A program made the translations under genes and the position numbers. A stretch of DNA of 64,000 nt, taken from NCBI RefSeq assembly GCF_029227915.1, contig NC_079877.1, positions 35,367,851 to 35,431,850 on the forward strand. The letters run 5' to 3'. Below are positions 22,936 through 36,944 of this stretch, piece after piece. The notes under the pieces are model-generated. The model was given only the letters and a program-made list of their open reading frames with translations, did not search any database and was not told the origin of the DNA. Position 1 is the first letter of the stretch; every line of letters begins with the position of its first letter. Origin of the DNA: Hydractinia symbiolongicarpus. Its lineage: Eukaryota; Cnidaria; Hydrozoa; Anthoathecata; Hydractiniidae.

Positions 22936-25777
22936 CTTTTATTCAGCGTTTCATCAAAAATGAAAACATTTTTAAAAACTACAAGTCTCATGCGTTTTAG
23001 TGGTGAAAAAATAATTTAAAAAATCGTTCGGAAAATGAGTTTACTCCCTGGGTACTATCTTTGTATACTTTTGACTATACGGGCCGAGTCCGGGGTTAAC
23101 GGGAAATGGCGGGTTTTCGTTTGCCGGCGATTAAACTTCTTTTATTCAGCGTCTCAACAAAAATGAAAACATTTTTAAAAACTATAAGTCTCATGGGCTT
23201 TAGTGGTGAAAAAATATTTTAAAAATTCGTTCGGGAAATGAGTTTACTCACTGGGTACTTTCCTTGTATAATTTTGACTATACGGGCCGAGTCCGGGATT
23301 TACGGGAAATCGCGGGTTTTCGTTTGCCGGCGATTAAACTTCGTTTATTCAGCGTTTCATCAAAAATGCAAAAAATTTTTAAAGACTACAAGTCTCATAG
23401 GCTTTAGTGGTGAAATAATAATTTAAAAAATCGTTCGGAAAATGAGTTTACTCCCTTGGTACATTCTTTGTATACTTTTGACTATATGGGCCAAGCCCGG
23501 GATTTTCAGGAAATCGCGGGTTTTCGTTTGCCGGCGATTAAACTTCCTTTATTCAGCGTTTCATCAAAAATGCAAACATTTTTAAAAACTACAAGTCTCA
23601 TGCGTTTTAGTGGTGAAAAAATAATTTAAAAAATCGTTCGGAAAATGAGTTTACTCCCTGGGTACTTTCTTTGTATACTTTTGACTATACGGGCCGAGTC
23701 CGGGGTTAACGGGAAATGGCGGGTTTTCGTTTGCCGGCGATTAAACTTCTTTTATTCAGCGTCTCAACAAAAATGAAAACATTTTTAAAAACTATAAGTC
23801 TCATGGGCTTTAGTGGTGAAAAAATATTTTAAAAAATCGTTCGGAAAATGAGTTTACTCCCTTGGTACTTTTTTTGTATACTTTTGACTATATGGGCCAA
23901 GCCCGGTATTTACAAGAAATCGCGGGTTTTCGTTTGCCGGCGATTAAACTTCTTTTATTCAGCGTTTCATCAAAAATAAAAACATTTTTAAAAACTACAA
24001 GTCTCATGCGTTTTAGTGGTGAAAAAATAATTTAAAAAATCGTTCGGAAAATGAGTTTACTCCCTGGGTACTTTCTTTGTATACTTTTGACTATACGGGC
24101 CTAGTCCGGGATTTACGGGAAATCGCGGATTTTCGTTTGCCGGCGATTAAACTTCGTTTATTCAGCGTCCCATCAAATATGAAAATATTTTTGAAAACTA
24201 CAAGTCTCATGCGTTTAGTGGTAAAAAAATAATATAAAAAATCCTTCGGGAAATGAGTTTACTCCCTGGGTACATTCTTTATATACTTTTGACTATACAG
24301 GCCGAGTCCGTGGTTAACGGGAAATGGCGGGTTTTCGTTTGCCGGCGATTAAACTTCTTTTATTCAGCGTCTCAACAAAAATGAAAACATTTTTAAAAAC
24401 TATAAGTCTCATGGGCTCTAGTGGTGAAAAAATATTTTAAAAAATCGTTCGGGAAATGAGTTTACTCCCTGGGTACTTTCTTTGTATACTTTTGACTATA
24501 CGGGCCGAGTCCGGGATTTACGGGAAGTCGCGTGTTTTCGTTTGCCGGCGTTTAAACTTCTTTTATTCAGCGTCTCATCAAAAATGAAAACATTTTTAAA
24601 AACTACAAGTCTCATGGGCTTCAGTGGTGAAATAATAATTTAAAAAATCGTTCGGGAAATGAGTATACACCCTGGGTACTTTCTTTGTATACTTTTGACT
24701 ATACGGGCCGAGTCCGGGATTTACGGGAAATCGCAAGTTTTCGTTTGCCGGCGATTAAACTTCTTTTATTCAGCGTCTCATCAAAAATGAAAACATTTTT
24801 GAAAACTACATGTCTCATGCGTTGTAGTGGTGAAAAAATAATTTAAAAAATCGTTCGGAAATTGAGTTTACACCCTGGGTACTTTCCTTGTATACTTTAG
24901 ACTATACGGGCCCAGTCCGGAATTTACGGGAAATCGCGAGTTTTCGTTTGCCGGCGATTAAACCTCTTTCATTAAGCGTCTCATCAAAAATGAAAACATT
25001 TTTGAAAACTACAAGTCTCATAGGCTTTAGTGGTGAAATAATAATTTAAAAAATCGTTCGGAAAATGAGTTTACTCCCTGGGTACTTTCTTTGTATACTT
25101 TTGACTATATGGGCCAAGCCCGGGATTTACGGGAAATCGCGGGTTTTCATTTGCCGGCGATTAAACCACTTTCATTAAGCGTCTCATCAAAAATGAAAAC
25201 ATTTCTGAAAACTACAAGTCTCATGCGTTTTAGTGGTGAAAAAATAATTTAAAAATTCGTTCGGGAAATGAGTTTACTCACTGGGTACTTTCCTTGTATA
25301 CTTTTGACTATACCGGCCGAGTCCGGGATTTACGGGAAATCGCAGGTTTTCGTTTGCCGGCGATTAAACTTCTTTTATTCCGTGTCTCATCAAAAATGAA
25401 AACATTTTTGAAATCTACAAGTCTCATGCCTTTTAGTGGTGAAAAAATAATTTAAAAAATCGTTCGGAAATTGAGTTTACACCCTGGGTACTTTCCTTGT
25501 ATACTTTAGACTATACGGGCCGAGTCCGGAATTTACGGGAAATCGCGGGTTTTCGTTTGCCGGCGATTAAACTTCTTTTATTCAGCGTCTCATCAAAAAT
25601 GAAAACATTTTTAAAAACTACAAGTCTCATAGGCTTTAGTGGTGAAATAATAATTTAAAAAATCGTTCGGAAATTGAGTTTACTCCCTGGGTACTTTCTT
25701 TGTATACTTTTGACTATATGGGCCAAGCCCGGGATTTACGGGAAATCGCGGGTTGTCGTTTGCCGGCGATTAAACTT
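22936..25777. repeat. 14-monomer HOR, copy 2 (2842 bp)
   Basis: This is a near-identical second copy of 20094-22935, with the same order and the same rare variants. A third partial copy starts at 25778 and runs to about 25998. There GTCTCATCAAAAATAAAAAC replaces GTCTCAACAAAAATGAAAAC. So few differences over 2.8 kb imply a recent duplication, recent gene conversion or an assembly duplication. Confidence 0.93.
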
Positions 25778-27403
25778 CTTTTATTCAGCGTTTCATCAAA
25801 AATGAAAACATTTTTAAAAACTACAAGTCTCATGCGTTTTAGTGGTGAAAAAATAATTTAAAAAATCGTTCGGAAAATGAGTTTACTCCCTGGGTACTTT
25901 CTTTGTATACTTTTGACTATACGGGCCGAGTCCGGGGTTAACGGGAAATGGCGGGTTTTCGTTTGCCGGCGATTAAACTTCTTTTATTCAGCGTCTCATC
26001 AAAAATAAAAACATTTTTAAAAACTATAAGTCTCATGGGCTTTAGTGGTGAAAAAATAATTTAAAAATTCGTTCGGGAAACGAGTTTACTCACTGGGTAC
26101 TTTCCTTGTATACTTTTGACTATACGGGCCGAGTCCGGGATTTACGGGAAATCGCAGGTTTTCGTTTGCCGGCGATTAAACTTCTTTTATTCCGTGTCTC
26201 ATCAAAAATGAAAACATTTTTGAAAACTACAAGTCTCATGCCTTTTAGTGGTGAAAAAATAATTTAAAAAATCGTTCGGAAATTGAGTTTACACCCTGGG
26301 TACTTTTTCCTTGTATACTTTAGACTATACGGTCCGAGTCCGGAATTTACGGGAAATCGCGGGTTTTCGTTTGCCGGCGATTAAACTTCTTTTATTCAGC
26401 GTCTCATCAAAAATGAAAACATTTTTAAAAACTACAAGTCTCATAGGCTTTAGTGGTGAAATAATAATTTCAAAAATCGTTCGGAAAATGAGTTTACTCC
26501 CTGGGTACTTTCTTTGTATACTTTTGACTATATGGGCCAAGCCCGGGATTTACGGGAAATCGCGGGTTTTCGTTTGCCGGCGATTAAACTTCTTTTATTC
26601 AGCGTTTCATCAAAAATGAAAACATTTTTAAAAACTACAAGTCTCATGCGTTTTAGTGGTGAAAAAATAATTTAAAAAATCGTTCGGAAAATGAGTTTAC
26701 TCCCTGGGTACTTTCTTTGTATACTTTTGACTATACGGGCCGAGTCCGGGGTTAACGGGAAATGGCGGGTTTTCGTTTGCCGGCGATTAAACTTCTTTTA
26801 TTCAGCGTCTCATCAAAAATAAAAACATTTTTAAAAACTATAAGTCTCATGGGCTTTAGTGGTGAACTAATAATTTAAAAAATCGTTCGGGAAATGAGTT
26901 TACACCCCGGGTACTTTCTTTGTATACTTTTGACTATACGGGCCGAGTCCGGGATTTACGGGAAATCGCAGGTTTTCGTTTGCCGGCGATTAAACTTCTT
27001 TTATTCAGCGTTTCATCAAAAATGAAAACATTTTTAAAAACTATAAGTCTCATGGGCTTTAGTGGTGAACTAATAATTTTAAAAATCGTTCGGGAAATGA
27101 GTTTACACCCCGGGTACTTTCTTTGTATACTTTTGACTATACGGGCCGAGTCCGGGATTTACGGGAAATCGCAGGTTTTCGTTTGCCGGCGATTAAACTT
27201 CTTTTATTCAGCGTTTCATCAAAAATGAAAACATTTTTAAAAACTACAATTCTCAAGCGTTTTAGTGGTGAAAAAATATTTTAAAAAATCGTTCGGGAAA
27301 TGAGTTTACTCCCTGCGTACTTTCTTTGTATACTTTTGACTATACGGGCCGAGTCCGGGATTTACGGGAAGTCGCGGGTTTTCGTTTGCCGGCGTTTAAA
27401 CTT
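25778..27403. repeat. Linking satellite block with a one-monomer tandem duplication
   Basis: About eight monomers lie here. The first is the partial third copy of the 14-mer. The monomer with GGTGAACTAATAATTT occurs twice, exactly 203 bp apart (GAACTA at 26864 and 27067). A TACTTTTTCCTTG variant near 26301 has extra bases. Two reading frames of 102 codons (26311-26619 and 26920-27228) exist only because the stop in TTTAAAAAATCG is altered. I do not regard them as genes. Confidence 0.82.
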
Positions 27404-29839
27404 CATTTATTCAGCGTCTCATCAAAAATGAAAACATTTTTAAAAACTACAAGTCTCATGGGCTTTAGTGGTGAAATAATAATTTAAAAAATCGTTCGGG
27501 AAATGAGTATACACCCTGGGTACTTTCTTTGTATACTTTTGACTATACGGGCCGAGTCCGGGATTTACGGGAAATCGCAGGTTTTCGTTTGCCGGCGAAT
27601 AAACCACTTTCATTAAGCGTCTCATCAAAAATGAAAACATTTCTGAAAACTACATGTCTCATGCGTTTTAGTGGTGAAAAAATAATTTAAAAATTCGTTC
27701 GGGAAATGAGTTTACTCACTGGTTACTTTCCTTGTATACTTTTGACTATACGGGCCGAGTCCGGGATTTACGGGAAATCGCAGGTTTTCGTTTGCCGGCG
27801 ATTAAACTTCTTTTATTCCGCGTCTCATCAAAAATGAAAACATTTTTGAAAACTACAAGTCTCATGCGTTTTAGTGGTTAAAAAATATTTTAAAAAATCG
27901 TTCGGAAAATGAGTTTACTCCCTGGGTACTTTCTTTGTATACTTTTGACTATACGGGCCGAGTCCGGGATTTACGGGAAGTCGCGGGTTTTCGTTTGCCG
28001 GCGTTTAAACTTCTTTTATTCAGCGTCTCATCAAAAATGAAAACATTTTTAAAAACTACAAGTCTCATGGGCTTTAGTGGTGAAATAATAATTTAAAAAA
28101 TCGTTCGGAAAATGAGTTTACTCCCTTGGTACTTTCTTTGTATACTTTTGACTATATGGGCCAAGCCCGGGATTTACGGGAAATCGCGGGTTTTCGTTTG
28201 CCGGCGATTAAACTTCTTTTATTCAGCGTTTCATCAAAAATGCAAACATTTTTAAAAACTACAAGTCTCATGCGTTTTAGTGGTGAAAAAATAATTGAAA
28301 AAATCGTTCGGAAAATGAGTTTACTCCCTGGGTACTTTCTTTGTATACTTTTGACTATACGGGCCGAGTCCGGGGTTAACGGGAAATGGCGGGTTTTCGT
28401 TTGCCGGCGATTAAACTTCTTTTATTCAGCGTCTCAACAAAAATGAAAACATTTTTAAAAACTATAAGTCTCATGGGCTTTAGTGGTGAAAAAATATTTT
28501 AAAAAATCGTTCGGGAAGTGAGTTTACTCCTTGGGTACTTTCTTTGTATACTTTTGACTATACGGGCCGAGTCCGGGATTTACGGGAAGTCGCGGGTTTT
28601 CGTTTGCCGGCGATTAAACTTCTTTTATTCAGCGTCTCATCAAAAATGAAAGCATTTTTAAAAACTACAAGTCTCATAGGCTTTAGTGGTGAAATAATAA
28701 TTTAAAAAATCGTTCGGAAAATGAGTTTACTCCCTTGGTACTTTTTTTGTATACTTTTGACTATATGGGCCAAGCCCGGGATTTACGGGAAATCGCGGGT
28801 TTTCGTTTGCCGGCGATTAAACTTCTTTTATTCAGCGTTTCATCAAAAATGAAAACATTTTTAAAAACTACAAGTCTCACGCGTTTTAGTGGTGAAAAAA
28901 TAATTTAAAAAATCGTTCGGAAAATGAGTTTACTCCCTGGGTACTTTCTTTGTATACTTTTGACTATATGGGCCGAGTCCGGGGTTAACGGGAAATGGCG
29001 GGTTTTCGTTTGCCGGCGATTAAACTTCTTTTATTCAGCGTCTGAACAAAAATGAAAACATTTTTAAAAACTATAAGTCTCATGGGCTTTAGTGGTGAAA
29101 AAATATTTTAAAAATTCGTTCGGGAAATGAGTTTACTCACTGGGTACTTTCCTTGTATACTTTTGACTATACGGGCCGAGTCCGGGATTTACGGGAAATC
29201 GCGGGTTTTCGTTTGCCGGCGATTAAACTTCTTTTATTCAGCGTCTCATCAAAAATGAAAACGTTTTTGAAAACTACAAGTCTCATGCGTTGAAGTGGTG
29301 AAAAAATAATTTAAAAAATCGTTCGGAAAATGAGTTTACTCCCTTGGTACTTTCTTTGTATACTTTTGACTATATGGGCCAAGCCCGGGATTTACGGGAA
29401 ATCGCGGGTTTTCGTTTGCCGGCGATTAAACGTCTTTTATTCAGCGTTTCATCAAAAATGCAAACATTTTTAAAAACTACAAGTCTCATGCGTTTTAGTG
29501 GTAAAAAAATAATTTAAAAAATCGTTCGGAAAATGAGTTTACTCCCTGGGTACTTTCTTTGTATACTTTTGACTATACGGGCCGAGTCCGGGGTTAACGG
29601 GAAATGGCGGGTTTTCGTTTGCCGGCGATTAAACTTCTTTTATTCAGCGTCTCAACAAAAATGAAAACATTTTTAAAAACTATAAGTCTCATGGGCTTTA
29701 GTGGTGAAAAAATATTTTAAAAAATCGTTTGGGAAATGAGTTTACTCCTTGGGTACTTTCTTTGTATACTTTTGACTATACGGGCCGAGTCCGGGATTTA
29801 CGGGAAGTCGCGGGTTTTCGTTTGCCGGCGATTAAACTT
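27404..29839. repeat. 12-monomer HOR, copy 1 (2436 bp)
   Basis: Twelve monomers repeat in order 2436 bp (12 x 203) downstream. GGGAAGTGAG lies at 28513 and 30949, GCGTTGAAGTGG at 29287 and 31723, and GCGAATAAACCACT at about 27596 and 30032. Marks of this family are ATGCAAAC, ATGAAAGC, CTCAACAAAAATG, GGGGTTAACGGG and ATTAAACGTC. Confidence 0.9.
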
Positions 29840-31990
29840 CTTTTATTCAGCGTCTCAACAAAAATGAAAACATTTTTAAAAACTACAAGTCTCATGGGCT
29901 TTAGTGGTGAAATAATAATTTAAAAAATCGTTCGGGAAATGAGTATACACCCTGGGTACTTTCTTTGTATACTTTTGACTGTACGGGCCGAGTCCGGGAT
30001 TTACGGGAAATCGCAGGTTTTCGTTTGCCGGCGAATAAACCACTTTCATTAAGCGTCTCATCAAAAATGAAAACATTTCTGAAAACTACATGTCTCATGC
30101 GTTTTAGTGGTGAAAAAATAATTTAAAAATTCGTTCGGGAAATGAGTTTACTCACTGGTTACTTTCCTTGTATACTTTTGACTATACGGGCCGAGTCCGG
30201 GATTTACGGGAAATCGCAGGTTTTCGTTTGCCGGCGATTAAACTTCTTTTATTCCGCGTCTCATCAAAAATGAAAACATTTTTGAAAACTACAAGTCTCA
30301 TGCGTTTTAGTGGTTAAAAAATATTTTAAAAAATCGTTCGGAAAATGAGTTTACTCCCTGGGTACTTTCTTTGTATACTTTTGACTATACGGGCCGAGTC
30401 CGGGATTTACGGGAAGTCGCGGGTTTTCGTTTGCCGGCGTTTAAACTTCTTTTATTCAGCGTCTCATCAAAAATGAAAACATTTTTAAAAACTACAAGTC
30501 TCATGGGCTTTAGTGGTGAAATAATAATTTAAAAAATCGTTCGGAAAATGAGTTTACTCCCTTGGTACTTTCTTTGTATACTTTTGACTATATGGGCCAA
30601 GCCCGGGATTTACGGGAAATCGCGGGTTTTCGTTTGCCGGCGATTAAACTTCTTTTATTCAGCGTTTCATCAAAAATGCAAACATTTTTAAAAACTACAA
30701 GTCTCATGCGTTTTAGTGGTGAAAAAATAATTTAAAAAATCGTTCGGAAAATGAGTTTACTCCCTGGGTACTTTCTTTGTATACTTTTGACTATACGGGC
30801 CGAGTCCGGGGTTAACGGGAAATGGCGGGTTTTCGTTTGCCGGCGATTAAACTTCTTTTATTCAGCGTCTCAACAAAAATGAAAACATTTTTAAAAACTA
30901 TAAGTCTCATGGGCTTTAGTGGTGAAAAAATATTTTAAAAAATCGTTCGGGAAGTGAGTTTACTCCTTGGGTACTTTCTTTGTATACTTTTGACTATACG
31001 GGCCGAGTCCGGGATTTACGGGAAGTCGCGGGTTTTCGTTTGCCGGCGATTAAACTTCTTTTATTCAGCGTCTCATCAAAAATGAAAGCATTTTTAAAAA
31101 CTACAAGTCTCATAGGCTTTAGTGGTGAAATAATAATTTAAAAAATCGTTCGGAAAATGAGTTTACTCCCTTGGTACTTTTTTTGTATACTTTTGACTAT
31201 ATGGGCCAAGCCCGGGATTTACGGGAAATCGCGGGTTTTCGTTTGCCGGCGATTAAACTTCTTTTATTCAGCGTTTCATCAAAAATGAAAACATTTTTAA
31301 AAACTACAAGTCTCATGCGTTTTAGTGGTGAAAAAATAATTTAAAAAATCGTTCGGAAAATGAGTTTACTCCCTGGGTACTTTCTTCGTATACTTTTGAC
31401 TATATGGGCCGAGTCCGGGGTTAACGGGAAATGGCGGGTTTTCGTTTGCCGGCGATTAAACTTCTTTTATTCAGCGTCTCAACAAAAATGAAAACATTTT
31501 TAAAAACTATAAGTCTCATGGGCTTTAGTGGTGAAAAAATATTTTAAAAATTCGTTCGGGAAATGAGTTTACTCACTGGGTACTTTCCTTGTATACTTTT
31601 GACTATACGGGCCGAGTCCGGGATTTACGGGAAATCGCGGGTTTTCGTTTGCCGGCGATTAAACTTCTTTTATTCAGCGTCTCATCAAAAATGAAAACGT
31701 TTGTGAAAACTACAAGTCTCATGCGTTGAAGTGGTGAAAAAATAATTTAAAAAATCGTTCGGAAAATGAGTTTACTCCCTTGGTACTTTCTTTGTATACT
31801 CTTGACTATATGGGCCAAGCCCGGGATTTACGGGAAATCGCGGGTTTTCGTTTGCCGGCGATTAAACGTCTTTTATTCAGCGTTTCATCAAAAATGCAAA
31901 CATTTTTAAAAACTACAAGTCTCATGCGTTTTAGTGGTAAAAAAATAATTTAAAAAATCGTTCGGAAAATGAGTTTACTCCCTGGGTACT
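29840..31990. repeat. 12-monomer HOR, copy 2
   Basis: This copy follows copy 1 in order until about 31990, where CTTTCTTCGTATAC replaces CTTTCTTTGTATAC and the order changes. Small differences include CTCACGCG at about 28877 in copy 1 against CTCATGCG here, and ACGTTTTTGA in copy 1 against ACGTTTGTGA (about 31696). The last part (from 31261) is also the start of the 14-monomer block, so the two HOR patterns overlap. Confidence 0.88.
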
Positions 31991-34102
31991 TTCTTCGTAT
32001 ACTTTTGACTATATGGGCCGAGTCCGGGGTTAACGGGAAATGGCGGGTTTTCGTTTGCCGGCGATTAAACTTCTTTTATTCAGCGTCTCAACAAAAATGA
32101 AAACATTTTTAAAAACTACAAGTCTCATGCGTTTTAGTGGTAAAAAAATAATTTAAAAAATCGTTCGGAAAATGAGTTTACTCCCTGGGTACTTTCTTTG
32201 TATACTTTTGACTATACGGGCCGAGTCCGGGGTTAACGGGAAATGGCGGGTTTTCGTTTGCCGGCGATTAAACTTCTTTTATTCAGCGTCTCAACAAAAA
32301 TGAAAACATTTTTAAAAACTATAAGTCTCATGGGCTTTAGTGGTGAAAAAATAATTTAAAAAATCGTTCGGAAAATGAGTTTACTCCCTGGGTACTTTCT
32401 TTGTATACTTTTGACTATACGGGCCGAGTCCGGGGTTAACGGGAAATGGCGGGTTTTCGTTTGCCGGCGATTAAACTTCTTTTATTCAGCGTCTCAACAA
32501 AAATGAAAACATTTTTAAAAACTATAAGTCTCATGGGCTTTAGTGGTGAAAAAATATTTTAAAAAATCGTTCGGGAAATGAGTTTACTCCTTGGGTACTT
32601 TCTTTGTATACTTTTGACTATACGGGCCGAGTCCGGGATTTACGGGAAGTCGCGGGTTTTCGTTTGCCGGCGTTTAAACTTCTTTTATTCAGCGTCTCAT
32701 CAAAAATGAAAACATTTTTAAAAACTACAAGTCTCATGGGCTTTAGTGGTGAAATAATAATTTAAAAAATCGTTCGGAAAATGAGTTTACTCCCTTGGTA
32801 CTTTCTTTGTATACTTTTGACTATATGGGCCAAGCCCGGGATTTACGGGAAATCGCGGGTTTTCGTTTGCCGGCGATTAAACTTCTTTTATTCAGCGTTT
32901 CATCAAAAATGCAAACATTTTTAAAAACTACAAGTCTCATGCGTTTTAGTGGTGAAAAAATAATTTAAAAAATCGTTCGGAAAATGAGTTTACTCCCTGG
33001 GTACTTTCTTTGTATACTTTTGACTATACGGGCCGAGTCCGGGGTTAACGGGAAATGGCGGGTTTTCGTTTGCCGGCGATTAAACTTCTTTTATTCAGCG
33101 TCTCAACAAAAATGAAAACATTTTTAAAAACTATAAGTCTCATGGGCTTTAGTGGTGAAAAAATATTTTAAAAAATCGTTCGGGAAGTGAGTTTACTCCT
33201 TGGGTACTTTCTTTGTATACTTTTGACTATACGGGCCGAGTCCGGGATTTACGGGAAGTCGCGGGTTTTCGTTTGCCGGCGATTAAACTTCTTTTATTCA
33301 GCGTCTCATCAAAAATGAAAGCATTTTTAAAAACTACAAGTCTCATAGGCTTTAGTGGTGAAATAATAATTTAAAAAATCGTTCGGAAAATGAGTTTACT
33401 CCCTTGGTACTTCTTTTGTATACTTTTGACTATATGGGCCAAGCCCGGGATTTACGGGAAATCGCGGGTTTTCGTTTGCCGGCGATTAAACTTCTTTTAT
33501 TCAGCGTTTCATCTAAAATGAAAACATTTTTAAAAACTACAAGTCTCATGCGTTTTAGTGGTGAAAAAATAATTTAAAAAATCGTTCGGAAAATGAGTTT
33601 ACTCCCTGGGTACTTTCTTTGTATACTTTTGACTATATGGGCCGAGTCCGGGGTCAACGGGAAATGGCGGGTTTTCGTTTGCCGGCGATTAAACTTCTTT
33701 TATTCAGCGTCTCAACAAAAATGAAAACATTTTTAAAAACTATAAGTCTCATGGGCTTTAGTGGTGAAAAAATATTTTAAAAATTCGTTCGGGAAATGAG
33801 TTTACTCACTGGGTACTTTCCTTGTATACTTTTGACTATACGGGCCGAGTCCGGGATTTACGGGAAATTGCAGGTTTTCGTTTGCCGGCGATTAAACTTC
33901 TTTTATTCAGCGTCTCATCAAAAATGAAAACGTTTTTGAAAACTACAAGTCTCATGCGTTGAAGTGGTGAAAAAATAATTTAAAAAATCGTTCGGAAAAT
34001 GAGTTTACTCCCTTGGTACTTTTTTTGTATACTTTTGACTATATGGGCCAAGCCCGGGATTTACGGGAAATCGCGGGTTTTCGTTTGCCGGCGATTAAAC
34101 TT
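31261..34102. repeat. 14-monomer HOR of the 31-40 kb region, copy 1
   Basis: The series recurs 2842 bp downstream. ACGTTTGTGA with GTTGAAGTGG lies at 31725 and 34567, CTTTCTTCGTATAC at about 31382 and 34224, and GGGAAGTGAG at 33182 and 36024. The unit length equals that of the 20-26 kb HOR, but the monomer order differs. It looks like an extended derivative of the adjacent 12-mer. Confidence 0.9.
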
Positions 34103-36944
34103 CTTTTATTCAGCGTTTCATCAAAAATGAAAACATTTTTAAAAACTACAAGTCTCATGCGTTTTAGTGGTGAAAAAATAATTTAAAAAATCGTTCGGAA
34201 AATGAGTTTACTCCCTGGGTACTTTCTTCGTATACTTTTGACTATATGGGCCGAGTCCGGGGTTAACGGGAAATGGCGGGTTTTCGTTTGCCGGCGATTA
34301 AACTTCTTTTATTCAGCGTCTCAACAAAAATGAAAACATTTTTAAAAACTATAAGTCTCATGGGCTTTAGTGGTGAAAAAATATTTTAAAAATTCGTTCG
34401 GGAAATGAGTTTACTCACTGGGTACTTTCCTTGTATACTTTTGACTATACGGGCCGAGTCCGGGATTTACGGGAAATCGCGGGTTTTCGTTTGCCGGCGA
34501 TTAAACTTCTTTTATTCAGCGTCTCATCAAAAATGAAAACGTTTGTGAAAACTACAAGTCTCATGCGTTGAAGTGGTGAAAAAATAATTTAAAAAATCGT
34601 TCGGAAAATGAGTTTACTCCCTTGGTACTTTCTTTGTATACTCTTGACTATATGGGCCAAGCCCGGGATTTACGGGAAATCGCGGGTTTTCGTTTGCCGG
34701 CGATTAAACGTCTTTTATTCAGCGTTTCATCAAAAATGCAAACATTTTTAAAAACTACAAGTCTCATGCGTTTTAGTGGTAAAAAAATAGTTTAAAAAAT
34801 CGTTCGGAAAATGAGTTTACTCCCTGGGTACTTTCTTCGTATACTTTTGACTATATGGGCCGAGTCCGGGGTTAACGGGAAATGGCGGGTTTTCGTTTGC
34901 CGGCGATTAAACTTCTTTTATTCAGCGTCTCAACAAAAATGAAAACATTTTTAAAAACTACAAGTCTCATGCGTTTTAGTGGTAAAAAAATAATTTAAAA
35001 AATCGTTCGGAAAATGAGTTTACTCCCTGGGTACTTTCTTTGTATACTTTTGACTATACGGGCCGAGTCCGGGGTTAACGGGAAATGGCGGGTTTTCGTT
35101 TGCCGGCGATTAAACTTCTTTTATTCAGCGTCTCAACAAAAATGAAAACATTTTTAAAAACTATAAGTCTCATGGGCTTTAGTGGTGAAAAAATAATTTA
35201 AAAAATCGTTCGGAAAATGAGTTTACTCCCTGGGTACTTTCTTTGTATACTTTTGACTATACGGGCCGAGTCCGGGGTTAACGGGAAATGGCGGGTTTTC
35301 GTTTGCCGGCGATTAAACTTCTTTTATTCAGCGTCTCAACAAAAATGAAAACATTTTTAAAAACTATAAGTCTCATGGGCTTTAGTGGTGAAAAAATATT
35401 TTAAAAAATCGTTCGGGAAATGAGTTTACTCCTTGGGTACTTTCTTTGTATACTTTTGACTATACGGGCCGAGTCCGGGATTTACGGGAAGTCGCGGGTT
35501 TTCGTTTGCCGGCGTTTAAACTTCTTTTATTCAGCGTCTCATCAAAAATGAAAACATTTTTAAAAACTACAAGTCTCATGGGCTTTAGTGGTGAAATAAT
35601 AATTTAAAAAATCGTTCGGAAAATGAGTTTACTCCCTTGGTACTTTCTTTGTATACTTTTGACTATATGGGCCAAGCCCGGGATTTACGGGAAATCGCGG
35701 GTTTTCGTTTGCCGGCGATTAAACTTCTTTTATTCAGCGTTTCATCAAAAATGCAAACATTTTTAAAAACTACAAGTCTCATGCGTTTTAGTGGTGAAAA
35801 AATAATTTAAAAAATCGTTCGGAAAATGAGTTTACTCCCTGGGTACTTTCTTTGTATACTTTTGACTATACGGGCCGAGTCCGGGGTTAACGGGAAATGG
35901 CGGGTTTTCGTTTGCCGGCGATTAAACTTCTTTTATTCAGCGTCTCAACAAAAATGAAAACATTTTTAAAAACTATAAGTCTCATGGGCTTTAGTGGTGA
36001 AAAAATATTTTAAAAAATCGTTCGGGAAGTGAGTTTACTCCTTGGGTACTTTCTTTGTATACTTTTGACTATACGGGCCGAGTCCGGGATTTACGGGAAG
36101 TCGCGGGTTTTCGTTTGCCGGCGATTAAACTTCTTTTATTCAGCGTCTCATCAAAAATGAAAGCATTTTTAAAAACTACAAGTCTCATAGGCTTTAGTGG
36201 TGAAATAATAATTTAAAAAATCGTTCGGAAAATGAGTTTACTCCCTTGGTACTTCTTTTGTATACTTTTGACTATATGGGCCAAGCCCGGGATTTACGGG
36301 AAATCGCGGGTTTTCGTTTGCCGGCGATTAAACTTCTTTTATTCAGCGTTTCATCTAAAATGAAAACATTTTTAAAAACTACAAGTCTCATGCGTTTTAG
36401 TGGTGAAAAAATAATTTAAAAAATCGTTCGGAAAATGAGTTTACTCCCTGGGTACTTTCTTTGTATACTTTTGACTATATGGGCCGAGTCCGGGGTCAAC
36501 GGGAAATGGCGGGTTTTCGTTTGCCGGCGATTAAACTTCTTTTATTCAGCGTCTCAACAAAAATGAAAACATTTTTAAAAACTATAAGTCTCATGGGCTT
36601 TAGTGGTGAAAAAATATTTTAAAAATTCGTTCGGGAAATGAGTTTACTCACTGGGTACTTTCCTTGTATACTTTTGACTATACGGGCCGAGTCCGGGATT
36701 TACGGGAAATTGCAGGTTTTCGTTTGCCGGCGATTAAACTTCTTTTATTCAGCGTCTCATCAAAAATGAAAACGTTTTTGAAAACTACAAGTCTCATGCG
36801 TTGAAGTGGTGAAAAAATAATTTAAAAAATCGTTCGGAAAATGAGTTTACTCCCTTGGTACTTTCTTTGTATACTTTTGACTATATGGGCCAAGCCCGGG
36901 ATTTACGGGAAATCGCGGGTTTTCGTTTGCCGGCGATTAAACGT
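34103..36944. repeat. 14-monomer HOR of the 31-40 kb region, copy 2
   Basis: This copy matches the previous one closely throughout. GTTGAAGTGG lies at 34567 and 36800. The duplication junction is only loosely placed, at about 33980-34000 in the monomer just upstream, where a GCGTTGAAGTGG monomer runs into sequence typical of the CTCATAGGC monomer. Confidence 0.9.

Noticed and set aside
26311-26619. 102-codon plus-strand reading frame, with similar long frames at 26920-27228, 28126-28446, 39506-39814 and 40160-40423
   Set aside because: They are satellite sequence read through. Each exceeds one monomer only because the stop in TTTAAAAAATCG is mutated (for example TTTCAAAAATCG or ATTGAAAAAATCG). 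Since 203 is not a multiple of 3, the frame shifts in the next unit. There is no codon bias, start context or recognisable domain.
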